Positions 31,561-44,800 of a stretch of DNA of 64,000 nt are shown here, piece by piece; the stretch's first letter is position 1, and the number at the start of each line of letters is the position of its first letter. The stretch is from Antedon mediterranea. Its lineage: Eukaryota > Echinodermata > Crinoidea > Comatulida > Antedonidae. The DNA lies in the NCBI RefSeq assembly GCF_964355755.1, contig NC_092673.1, forward strand, positions 19,845,001 through 19,909,000, in the 5' to 3' direction. The notes beneath the pieces are model-generated. The model searched no databases. It saw only the letters and a list, made by a program, of their open reading frames with translations, and was not told where the DNA came from. The position numbers and the translations under genes were made by a program.

Positions 31561-32690
31561 TTTTTTTTTTTTTTTTTTTCTTTCTTATTCTTCTTTCTTT
31601 CCCAGAATTTTGTTGCGCGTGTATCTCTAAATGTTATCAACATAACATTTTATAACTTTATCAGAAGATTGACCTCTATCTGAATATGTCGTAATAAGGT
31701 TTTTGGTCTCGTCCGAGTTGCGCAGCGTAAGTTACGCGCGATTTTGTGAATTTCGCATATTTACCATAGATCGAAAACCAAAAAACAATTTAAATTGAAA
31801 CTTGGCAAAACTGTAATTAATATCCTGCGCTAACTTTCTATGGATTAAAAATGGCGGTTTTCACAGAAAATTACGTGCGCACGCGCGTTTAAAATTTCAA
31901 GATGCGAAAAATCAATTTCTAATCAACTTTCTACGCGTTTCAGGTCATTTTGAGCATTTCAAAAATTCCCACACACGCGCAATTTTTTTACGCGCGCGTG
32001 CGCACGTAGCGCAAAAACATATTTGTTTTGGTTGATTTTTGTTTTTTCAGCCTTTTCTAGTAAATTTACCAATTTTCAATCAATTTCGACTTAAAATCAC
32101 GTCATACGAGCACGTAGAATTGAATAATTTGCGCGCGTTTTTGATGAAAAAGTTCAAAAATTTGTGAAAATTATGCCTTTTTTTAAACAGTCATAGATTG
32201 TAAACTACGTGGTGAACTTTTTTAAAATTACATATTCTTGAAGTAGATGAGTTGTAAATATCGAATCATGCATCGATATTGCTAACCGAACATTATGATG
32301 TCATCGTATGGCCACTCGAATATAAAATATAGGATTTTTTTCTCTTTCGTCATAGCTCATCACATTTAATAGAGCGCATCTCAACCTTTCCGTATTCCAT
32401 TTCCCCCTAATTTTTTATATTGTCTAGGTCAATCAATGACCTTTCGCATGATTTACAATTTGTAAAATGTTTATGACGGCATCATGTGCAAAAGCGTCAA
32501 TAACTTTGGTCACTTATTTTCACCTATTCTGCACTGTATGTAGTACGTATACAGTATATATTGTATACTGTATATTCTTAGACGTGACACAAAATAGAGA
32601 GCTGACTATAATTTTTTTCAATTGCATAATCGTTTTTCTGTGTGCAATATTCTAACGTATGATGTGCACGTGGCGTTTGCGCTGCGGTAA
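31561..32690 (+). mobile_element. Helentron-like unit body B1
   Basis: The body follows the hairpin stack and matches the units at 54491-59270 throughout: TTCTTTCTTTCCCAGAATTT start, GCGCAGCGTAAGTTACGCGC, CGCGCGTGCGCACGTAGCGC, CACGTCATACGAGCACGTAG and a GCGTTTGCGCTGCGG end. The terminal ACTCGTC hairpin and CTAG are missing at 32690, where sequence runs into another body. Confidence 0.6.
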
Positions 32691-32719
32691 ACCTGAATCA
32701 AATTTGTTAATTGTTTTCT

Positions 32720-34440
32720 TTTTTTTTTCTATTCTTCTTTCTTTCAACGAATTTTGTTCACAGCGTATCTCTACTTCTGGTCAACATAAGATTGTATAAC
32801 TTTGTCATAAGATTGACCTGTAGCTTTAGATGTGCAATGATGTTAGAGTCGCGCAGCGTAAGTTACGCGTGATTCTATGGAATTTTATGGTTGCTCATAA
32901 ATTTTTAAGACAAAGTTATTTTTCAATGAAACATTACGAAAGTTTATTTCATAATATTGTGCAACTTTTGAAATGATAAAAATGGCGTGCTACGCAAAAA
33001 ATTTTGCGAGTACGAGTGAATTTTTAAAATGCGCAAAATTTATTTCTATTTAATTTGCGTACATTTTAGATCATTTTGAGCTTTTCAAAATTGTCTAAAT
33101 TGTTTGCGTTTTGTGCACGCACTTGTGCACACAGCTCGTACAAAGCGTAGAAAATGTGTTTTGCAATTGATTTTGTTCATATGCCTACGTTTTATAGTAG
33201 ATTTCATTCATTTTCATGAATTTTTATTGCAAATTAACGATGCACGTGCATGTTAAAGTTTAGAAATCGTGTGCTAAAGAATGGGTAATATAATACAAAT
33301 TTGTGCAAAAATATTCCTATTTTTATTCAGTTATAGCTCCTCAGGATGGCAGGTTACCCCATCTATTTGTTATGTATTATGAAAGCTAATGAGTTGTAGA
33401 TATCAATTAATGTACAATTTGTACCTAAAGGATGTTCTGACGTCACCATATGGCCACTAAAATTTTGAAAATAGATTTTTTTCTCTTTTGTATTAGTTAA
33501 TCCCATTTAACAGAGCGCATCTCACTAATGCGTTTCTATGTTCTTTACAAATCAATTTTCTTCCACACATTAGTTAACAAAGTGACCCACGTGATTAAAA
33601 CTTATGGAAATGGTTGAATTGTGGTTTCATGACGTCATCATATGGCCAGTTAAATTTAAATAGTCATATTTTTAACTCTTTCCTAAAACTTAATCGTGTT
33701 TAAAATAGAGCGCATCTCAGCTTAACGATCCCAAAATTCTTCAAATTTGTATTGACGTGTAATTATTTAGATAATTAAATTATATAACATATACAGTGTA
33801 TTCTGTAATATGCTGTCAGCACTGTAAATATATTTATGTCACTCATAGGATGGCATAATAATTGCCAGCGTGCCCAAAATTCTTCAACTTCTAAGAATGT
33901 AATTATTACATAATTGTTCTCTAAAATTGTTACTTTTATGTTTTATGTTGATGACGTCATTTAAATTGGAATAAGAATATGGGTCTCGTAATTTTTTTAT
34001 GCTTCACTGTATCTAAATATAGACGTATGACACAAAATAGACACAATTCATTAAAATCGTTTTTAAAAGACCGCGCCTCTCACTTTTACCTGCCTGAATT
34101 TCCTCAAAATGTCAACATTTTGTTGCTCATAAAAATGTTCCTGTCGGATGCTGCAAGGTCATGCTATGGGGTCATGCTATAAGGTCATCCTATGGCTAGT
34201 AATTGGAAAGGTAATTGGAAAGGTAGGATATTTGTTTGTTGTTGGCATAGTTCATCACTTCAACATATTACGCATCTCAGTTGTACGTGCCAAATTTAAT
34301 TATATTATTTATATTATATTATTTAATTATGTTATCGTTGAGATGAATTATTTTCCGAAAATGGACATACTTTTATGTTTCATTTTGATGACATCAAACA
34401 TTGTTTTTCCCGTAATTTTAGGTCACACCATAATATAAAA
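32720..34440 (+). mobile_element. Diverged unit body leading to the giant gene
   Basis: It opens with TTCTTCTTTCTTTCAACGAA and repeats the order of B1 blocks in diverged form (GCGCAGCGTAAGTTACGCG, AGAGCGCATCTCA, GACGTCATCATATGGCC). Its right part (about 34210-34440) is shared with 60330-60480, left of the second giant gene copy, so it probably belongs to the autonomous element itself. Confidence 0.55.
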
Positions 34441-35872
34441 CAGTACAACCAGTTACATGTGTGAATAATAATAATACCATTTCTTGTCTCCTCTGCTCTG
34501 TGATTTGATCTAATGGATTACTGAAATTTATCTCAGTTACCAGTGGAACTTGCTCCAATAGATATAACATTTCTGATAAAACTAATATTATCACACCATA
34601 ACTGTTAAAGATAATCTTTTATTTCAAACAAATTGAAGAAAACACACAAATCTGTATAAAATGTATACCGGTATTTATATAAGCTTTCATTGGTTATTGC
34701 AAATGATACAAAATTTTCAACATTATAGTAGGCTGTTTATACTATACAGTAGTTCATCAACCTTTTGGTGATCAGTAATTTTACTTAGTACATTATTTAC
34801 ATGGTAATTTGTTAGTTGAGGATTCATTAAACGCATATTTATTGATCTATTTATAGAAGATTATTATTTTTTAACAATCATCAATATGATTAATAATTTA
34901 ATCATTTGCCGAGTTTAGACAATAATTGTTATGAAAGAATGACTGCATTAGTGGATGCCTAAAACTCCGGTTCCCATTATAATTGAAGAGATGAAACCAT
35001 TCCATTGAACACCTAAAAACCAAAACAAAATAAATTAATTATTCTTGCAAATGAGTAGATTACTGTATTAGTAATTCATGTGGACCTGTATTGATAGAAA
35101 AAAAAATGAAATTATGTATAGAATGAAGTATTGGTAATCGTATAAAATAAAACGTATTTTCTTCTTCTGTAAACTTTTTATTTTCAACTTTACTTGAATA
35201 CCGGTAGATATTGAAAGATTTTTATCTGCACAGATTGCAACATTGCATATTCAAATTCAGAACAATATTTATAATAATATAACTCACATAAAAACAAGAT
35301 TAAAATGTGATTACTCACCAGATATTGTTTCTCCTATACAGGAGAATGACATGGGTTGAAATTACAGATTATTCGCTGCCCCTCTTGCATCGATAATAAA
35401 TTGATTATTTTTCCAAATGAGTAGATTACTGTATTAGTAATTCATGTGGACCTGTATTGATAGAAATGTATAGAATGAAGTATTGGTAATCGTATAAAAC
35501 AAAACGTATTTTCTTCTTCTGTGAAACTTTTTATTTTCAACATTACTTGAATACTGGTAGATATTGAACGATTATTATGTACAGAGATTGCAACATTGCA
35601 TATTCAAATTCAGAACAATATCTATAATAATATAACTCACATAAAAACAAGATTGAAATGTGTTTAGACACCAGATATTGTTTTTCCTATACAGGAGAAT
35701 GACATGGGTTGAAGTTACAGATTGCTCGCTGCCTCTTGAGCATAGAGGGTCATAATGATTTTCAGCTTGTTTTTACCAAATTGGTTTTTTTTATTTCTAT
35801 CCAGTTCTATTTTCAATTCCTAAAAAGTTTTTACAGAAATATAATTCAAATACTTAAAAACCATTGATGCAA
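34441..35872 (-). other. 3' flank of the giant Rep-helicase gene
   Basis: No ORF. Most of it is conserved left of the second gene copy (60440-61626). About 365 bp is duplicated in tandem here (35049-35413 and 35417-35745) but single in copy 2. It includes a hairpin TTCTCCT-ATAC-AGGAGAA near 35329 and again near 35688. Confidence 0.6.
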
Positions 35873-38800
35873 TTAAAATTTAATTTGAATGGCTTCATGA
35901 TAGCTATAATAAATTGGAATTACTTCAGCCTGTACTGAATCAAGACCTTTGCTATAAACATGATCAATCAATGTATTGTTTTCAGTAGTAGAACATGTAA
36001 CATGTTGTTTGTACTCATTCTCTGCCATTAAATTATTCACTCTGGAAGATTGTTTGAAAAGATTTTCATTAAAATCACCCATTACAATACATTTTGTGCT
36101 CATTTTATGTAACTCTTCCAAATGTTTTCTCAAATTTTGACAGAATTGATTAATATCATAACTTGGGGGTCGATAAATTACTGACACGGCAACAGAAATC
36201 GGACTTGTTATTAAAAATGAAACTGCTTCTATATCATTATTACATATGTTTAATCTGCTTGAAGACGTATTCTTTGCATACACTGCAACGCCACCATGAG
36301 CCTGATGTTTTATTTTGGAACTGAGATCATTTGTATTAGAATACGAATCATACCTTGCTTGGTGATACAATTTATACGGCTCAATGCGTACGTCAAAAAA
36401 ATCATCATCCTTGTTTAACCATGTTTCAGTTAGACATATGACATTAGAATTCATAAACAAATCATTACACTGAAGATCAACAAAATGTTGTTTAAGCCCT
36501 TGAATGTTATGTAACATTATTGAAAATCTAGAAGCCGAATCATGACCTTGTTTATCACATTGTACGTATGAATCCATATTATTTAAGCACTTCTTTATGT
36601 TTGGATCACAATAAATCAGACTAGGTTTAAAATTTTCAATAGTAAGTCCAGTTATTGAAGTAACACGACTGAGGCCTACATATGCTTGACCATGCGTAAA
36701 AGTATCTTTAAGGCAAACCACTGCTTTATCCATTGTCATTCCTTGCACTTTATGAACTGTGCATGCATATGCTAATTTGAGAGGAAATTGTTTTCGACTG
36801 TATTTTTTCCCCATAGATTCTTTAAACATTTCAATTGCCTGAATACCAATGTCATTATTGTCAAATTTAACTTTAATAGATACTGGTTCGGTGTTATGAT
36901 CAGGTTTGACTATTTCATCAACATGTCCCATACATCCATTCGTTAAGCCTTTTTTAACATCTACATTTTTAATCAACATCACTCTGGCATTAATTGCAAT
37001 CCACAAATAATTTAGTAAACTAGTTTGACGTGAATTCCGAGGTTTGTCACAATTTTTGCTCTGTTTCTTGCTATTTACTACACTATCTTCTGCTTTAATG
37101 CATACAATGTCTGTACAGGTTTTGTGCAACATTTTTTTATTCCATTCATCAACTTGTTTGTTGCGTGGGTAAATATGAATAGCATCTTCACATTCTTCAC
37201 CTGTTTCACGTGATTTTAGAACTAATAAATCGTTATCAGACAAACAATCATGTTTTTCTTTTGTACGCAATTTGTTTAACAATAAAGCAAATTCTTTATC
37301 TTCTTTTTGCCTCATGATTTGATCTAACTGTACTTGCTTAAAGTTATCTATCCACAGTGAGCTTTCCAATGTGTCTTTATATAACGAACTGCCCATCACC
37401 GGGGGTAACTGATAAAAATCACCAACAGCAATTACTGAAATGTTACCAAATGGACTATCGTTGCGTACTTGTTTTATTTGCCTTAATCGTCCGTGGATAT
37501 ACCAAAGTAACCTTTGATTTACCATTGATATTTCATCTATAATAACAATTTGCAACTGACCCAATTTATTACGAAGTGCACTTATTTTTTCTTCTCCAAG
37601 TGGTTGATACGGAAGTGAAATATTAATCGGGATAGACAAAGCGCTATGAATTGTTTGGCCTTTAATATTATATGCTGCGATTCCTGTAGGAGCTAATTTC
37701 AATATTGACAAATCATCGGGATTTTCCATAATCTTTCCAAGAATACGTGTCGCTTCATTATAAATACAATTTACCAAATGACTTTTTCCTGTACCAGCGC
37801 CTCCAGTTATGAAAGTGTAAAATGCTTCAGGTTTTTTACCATTAACTTTGTCTAAACACCATTGTCTTGTCTTATAAAATATATGTTGTTGTTTTTCATT
37901 TAAAGATCGAATCATTTTATTCAATTCTGGTCTTGGAATATTAGATGAATTAGACTCTACTTTAGATGTATGATTTTTTTGAATTCCAAAATCTGGAATG
38001 AAAAATTCATCTTCTTCATCATCAACCTCTACATTTGGCTTTGGGTTGTCTAACCTTTCTTTTTCGCTTTCTGGACATAATAGGCTCCATGCATCTTCTT
38101 GTGGTCCAAATTTTGATAAACATTCCTGTGCTTCTTCAACTTCATCAGAACTTTTTTCATATTGTTCCATGTTTCCATGAACTATTGACTTTACCGTTTG
38201 TAATTGACAGCCACATAATTTCACACATCCTTTCTCATGAAATTGTTCATACGTTTCAAAATTTGGAGGTTTTAACTGTTCATCTTTTCGAAATGGTAGA
38301 AATAACTGAAGTACACTCAAAAAATATTTCTCAGGTGCTGTATCCATTGGAAATCGAGGGTATCTTACTATAGCATTACTAGTTCGTGTTCTTTTTTGGA
38401 TGAATCCCAGCTGTTTTTTTAACTGAAATACATTCTTTTTTTGTTTATTTCCTTTCATTTCTGATGAACTCAATATTCTATATTCTGAACAAAATTTTGC
38501 CAGGCACATTTTATTAAATTCAGAACTATTAGGTCGAGCTTTATATTTGTCGATCTTACTTGGCAACCATGCACTTACATCATCATCTGCTTTGTTTTTA
38601 ATTACACTTAGTGGTAAACTCATTCTGACAGGATTAGGTCCTACTGGGATAAATTCAACTTTTCTTGAACATTCTTTTAATCTTAAACTACAAACACGAT
38701 AAATACTTTCTTGTGCAGACACTTCTCGGTTATTCATATAAACATTACCAAGTTTTCGCAAACTTTGTCTAGCATCTTCATTGCCTTCTTTCACTTCTGA

Positions 38801-41800
38801 TGCTGCATGAGATAAAAGTAAGCCCATTTCCCGTTCAGATTTCGACATATATCCTATAACGTAAATAATACATGCATATACATTTGTAATATACTGAATA
38901 TCCATATTAGCATTCCATGCTCTCAATAAGGAAGGATTATATTGATTTACCCACACATCTTGAGGGTTTCTCTTTATAACAATCTTTTCCTCAGTAGCTA
39001 CACTATTATTTGCTTTCTCAAATGCACTCTGTGTAATACCTAAACTTTGAAAAAGTTCTATTGCATTTTTATATGTTTCTTCATTAGTCACAGCATCTTT
39101 TACTGAAGTTAATAGCTCCATTGCTTGTTTATTGTCATCATTATCATCATTGTCTTTATCCACAATTGTAGGTCTCATAACAAATGTATTTCCAGAAGGT
39201 TGTCTAGGGAAGTTAAATCTGCAGTTTGTTCCCTTTTTTTTACATGATTTAGAATGTCTTTTACTATGAATTTGCACACTTTTAACAATTTCATTCATTT
39301 CAGGATCTACAGTTTCACATGGCACAGCACAAGAAATATATTTATCGACAAAATTAATAACTTCTTTATCTTTATCTGTACCAAAAATAGGAGCATTTTC
39401 AACCCATACTAACATATGAACATGTGGACTTCCTCTCATTTGAAATTCAATTCGGTAAAAATAATCTACGACTTTACCAATAGGCTGTGCTTCAGACAAA
39501 ATTACATTTTTCAAAAAAGTATGAAAGCGTTTATCAAACATTCTGGCAACAGTCACTGGATTTGATTTCAACAAATTACATTTATCTGCCCATTCTAATT
39601 CTTCAATGTTTCTTTGGTCTCCAGACTGACTTAGCAATGTCGTCATTATTTCTTTCCAACGGAAATCAGCACTTGAGAATGAAAGAAAGAATGTTGGTTT
39701 TCCAATCTGTCGAACCATTGCTATTATATCTTTTTGTGTAGCTTGCCAGTACGGTGGAGTTCCACGAATTTGTTTTAGAAATTTATAACCCCTATCAGAT
39801 TTTAAAATTTCCTGAATTTTGGTAACATTTTTCAAATCGGATACAGTAACTTTGCTAAAATCATCCTTTTTACTTGACCCTTTTCGCAATGCAATGGAAA
39901 TACTTGATAAAATTTGTTGAAGTTCATATAAAGATTGAGAATAAAATATGTATTCTGTGTTTTGTGCAAACCTGTTATCTATATGCATTAATCTATTATG
40001 AAAATAACGTCCGAGTGTTATTTTAACATCTCTCGTATCATGGAATGTTGGTTGGCCTGTTGGAAATAAAACTGGAAATGATTTTGCTTCATTGCTTTTA
40101 TTACTTAATAATGCAATAGGGCTATTATTTTCACACGGTGCACAACAAATTATGTCATTAAAATATTCATCAACCAAATTTTGTCGCCTGTCAACAGGTT
40201 GGAGACTTGTATCAAAGATAGCACCGTACAATCGGTCTTCTACTTCTTCCTCTTCTTCTTCATTGTTTTCTACACATGTTTGATTTTCATGTACCTTAGT
40301 ATTTGCATTTTCGCTGTTTTCTTCAGATAAATAATTATGCCAATCTTCATTAATAGCTATATCAAAATAGCACTTGTTATGATCTTGTAGAAATCTAAGA
40401 GCTTGAATAACATTGGCAGTATTAACAAATTTATATTTGTAATAACCTTTGTAAGACAACTTTCGCTTCAATTTTACAGATATTAATTGATCATCAACTT
40501 GTGGTCTAGGCAGCATTTTTACAGTTTCAATAGTATTTGAAGGTACACATACAACAGGTCCATGTATTCCATGCTGTCCACCTTTAGGTAAATTCATTAA
40601 TTTCATAAAAGGAATGTTTAATCCAATCAAATGCTGCTCTAAATTATTTAAACACCTGAGCTCAGGAGGAATATCGTGTAGTTGTAAATTGTTTGAATTG
40701 GCTTCTGCAGGGACTTTCCCTTTTAACAATTTCCTGTGGCATGTAAAACAAATCCATAAACGACATCTTGGTGATTCGATAAATTGACAAGGTTTATTAC
40801 ATTCATTGTTGCAAATATGCAAATACTTTTCATTTATACAAGCCTTATTTTTGTACTTAGCTTTGGTACACTTCATAACTTGATCTTTGAATAACATTTT
40901 AAAGCATACACAACAAACATATTCAGGACCACGAGAAACTGTTTCCCTGAAATTTTCTAAAACAAACTCAAAATTGCTGTTTTCTTTTTTCTTTTTTTCC
41001 CTGTTTTTCATGTTTTTCTTCATAACATTTTTTCGGAACTCTTCGTCACCATGATACTTTTCTGCAAATCTTTGCTTACACCTTTCCTTAATACTTTGAC
41101 GAAATTTTAAATTACCTCGATATTTCTCTGCCAATTTTTGTTTACACTTTTGTCGAAATTCCAAATTACTCCGATACTTATCTGCCAATTTTTGCTTGCA
41201 GTTTTGACGAAAGTTCAAATTTCTCCGATACTTATCTGCTAATTTTTGTTTGCAGTTTTGACGAAATTTCAAATTTCTCCGATACTTATCTGCCAATTTT
41301 TGTTTGCAGTTTTGACGAAATTTCAAATTACTCCGATACTTATCTGCCAGTTTTTGTTTGCAGTTTTGACGAAATTTCAAATTACTCCGATACTTCTCTG
41401 CCAATTTTTGCGTAACGTTTTTTCTGAATTTTGAATTATTACGATACTTCGCTCCTAATTTTTGCTTCAAATTTTGTCTGAATTTTGAATCATTGTGATA
41501 CTTTTCTGCATTTCTTTGTTTATTATTTTGTATAGTTTTATGTCTAAATATTATATCATTATTGTATCTATTCTTCAATTTTTCTTTCAAATTTTGCGCA
41601 AATTTTTCATTACATTTATAATTTAACAGATTGTTGACTTGTTTGGTTGTTCGATAATCCAAATCAATATTGTAGTTATGTCTCGCTTTATTTCGTACTT
41701 TTATATTATATTCAGGTTCACATCTATACATTTTTTGTTGTCTTTCTTTGTTTTCCTTCCTTTTTTGGAATTTATAATCATCATCAGCATATCTTATTTG

Positions 41801-44800
41801 TTGTGCCTCTTTTACTTTACGTTTCTTTTCTTCTCTGTATACAGGATCACTTTGATATTTGTTTCTATTTTCATTTTTTTCTATTGAATTATCTTTTTCT
41901 TCTCTTCTTCTTTTCATTCTCTGACGATTCTTTTCTTTTTGCTTTCTATTTTCGTAAGATATTTTTCTTTTTCTTCTAAATGTTTTTACTTCATTTCCAG
42001 AACAAGGTCCCTCAGCAGTTTTACTCTTTTTGTGTTTTGGTTCTTTGTCTTCAAATGTGTGACATTCTTTTCTCATTTGCTTTCGTTTCTGTGTTGTATA
42101 ATTCTTTTGGGATGTCACATCCATATCAACTTGTCTTGTTGTTTCTTGAAAATTATTTTGACTTACATTGACAGATTCCACCACATTAAAATGCACATTC
42201 ATGGTGTACAAAATATATATACCATTGTCAGTTGTAACATCATCTATTCTTCCCGGCTTTTTAGCAGAAAACAATTGCCACGTCAAAAGTTGATCATTAA
42301 ATGAATAAATATCTGTATTAAGCAAGTTTGCCATTGCACTTATTTCAGCATTGGATGCCCACGTTCCATTATCCATTACTCTTTTTTTAAACACATATTC
42401 TTTAACTGATCTATATTCGTGACTAAATGTATTAATAAATAAGTCATCAGTTTCCAATAAATGATTAGTAATTGCTCTTCTTAAAAGTAAATGATTATCT
42501 TCAGTCCCAGAAATAATGTATGAAATTGCACGATAAAAACAATTACCATCACCTGTAATATTTGTAATTTGAAGAGGATGTCCAATCTGACTAGCTCTGT
42601 TAATACCACAATTCATATCGATATGTTCACAATGAATGCCTAATTTATTACACATGTTTTTCTTTTGTTCTTCTAAGATCGGGACAAATTTAAAATTCTT
42701 GTCAGGTCTTTTTCCATACTGAACATTAACAATTTCAATATCACTATCATTTTGCCATCCATTACTTGATGAGACATGACCTTCTTTATTATGTTTTTTG
42801 CCTTTAACTTTAGAATCAATATTCTTGTCTGGTAATCGTGTACTACATTTATACTGATAAGACGTACTAGGTTCATCAACATCGACGTTTCCCAAGTTTC
42901 TTTGTTCACAATTATCATCGAGCACAGAAGCGGAACATAACATCATAGACTTATTTTCAATATTTACACCAGTCAGTTCAAACTCGGTTTCATGTAAATT
43001 ACAGTTCATTGACCTTGCTAATCTTATACAATAATCGTACACACTTTGCCAAGATGGACTGTAAAGTAAAATACTCTTTCCATGTTCACTAACACAACCA
43101 AATCGATCTCTTGCATGTGGATCAAATATAAGAAATCCATTTACACGTTTGATAATAGAAAATGTGCTTCTGTTGAAATTCATAAAAAATGCATCATGTT
43201 GGTGTAATTCTTTTTCAAGAGCTTGGTTTAATGACAAGGCTCCATATTCAGCCATAAATTCGAGATTCCCATCTATTATGCCAAAAACTGATTCTTTGGG
43301 AGATATTACAAATGTGTTATCCAAGATATCCAATTCTTTCGGCAGTTCAGAAATCATTAAAAGGTCCTCGTGCATAGTGGAATCTTTCTGAATGTAACGG
43401 TACAACTCGTTTCCAAGAGTCAATATTGTATCAAGGTCTTTGGTGTAAAATTCATTTCCATTCCTCTTTGTAGAATAAAGAATAGCTACAAGACTATTTG
43501 CAACACACTGTTTACCACTTGCAAAGCCAAATCTATAATTCCCTTGATTAAAATTACCCTGTGCTACAGTTATATTTTCATTACTATTATATACTTGTAA
43601 TTCATTTATTGATTGTGTTTTCTGCCTTTTTCGTGTATTTTTTTGTTTTGGTACATCATCGATTATCAATTCTTCCGAAAAATTATTTTTTTTTAAAACT
43701 TCAATATCCACATCGATAGTATGTTGGTCACATTTAGGTTTAGTATGGGACCTAATTTTTTCAGTCACTGCTTTTTTGCATCCGTCATCAATTATCAATA
43801 CTTCATTTTCCTCAAATTCACAACTTGCATTTTTATGATCTGTACCATTACTATCAATTATTCTACTTCTGTCATTCATTTTGCTATTATTTTGTGCTTT
43901 CGCATCGTCAGTCGCTGTGTTGTCGTTTTCTACAGTACATTCCATTTTAAAATCCTCGTCAGTTTTCGTTTCAGAATTGTCATTATTACCCATGTTCTTT
44001 ATATCTTTGATAGTATCGCAATCATTCTTTAAATTCACATTACCTTGTGCTTTTTTGTTATCAATCTTCTTAGTTTTGACAAAACGACCCTTGTTATTTC
44101 GTAAACGTTTCGAACCACCACCTGATTGTTGTTGTATTCCGTGCGTTACTTTTGTATTTTTCAAATCATCACACATAGGCCTACCACTGTCGTCAATTAT
44201 TGTTTGTGAATTTCCCAATATATTCGTTTTACCATTTTCTTTGTTGTATTCTCTGTAAGTAGTTGTATTCATATTCCATTCCATTTTGTTATTATTTTGT
44301 CTTTCATAGAAATCTTTTACACCTTTGCCAATATATTTTACACCTGGTTCTATACTTATACCATTTATAACGCGCTTTCTCCTTTTCTTATTTCCTCTAT
44401 TTTTACATCTTTTTTTTCTGTTGTCGGTTCTTTTCTTTGATCTTACTCTGATCCAATCACTACCAAGTAAATCTTCACTTCCTGTTTGTTGACATTTTAA
44501 TATTGCATTATTACAACGTTTTTCTTTATTTTTCGTTAATTCTGGAAAGTCTGAAGTGACAGATTCATCAGGTTCTAGAATCGTATATCTATTGAAATGA
44601 CAGGGAATACCTATTTCGCCAAACATGTTATCAACAAAATTATTATTCCCACACATTGAACAAATCCAAATTACCCGGGAATTACATAGTTTGTCTTCAA
44701 AAACATCTCTTACACATTTCACATGAAAATATTGACTACAACAGTCACATGTTATGCAATTGTCGTCTACTTTCACTTCAATATTACAGAAATCGCATGT

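Noticed and set aside
31405-31683. Plus-strand ORF reading through the hairpin stack
   Set aside because: It consists of translated hairpin tips and T runs. Similar ORFs at 55638 and 58030 have the same origin.
41246-42304. Several plus-strand ORFs rich in Phe, Leu and Ile
   Set aside because: They are antisense shadows of the lysine- and asparagine-rich part of the replicase gene.
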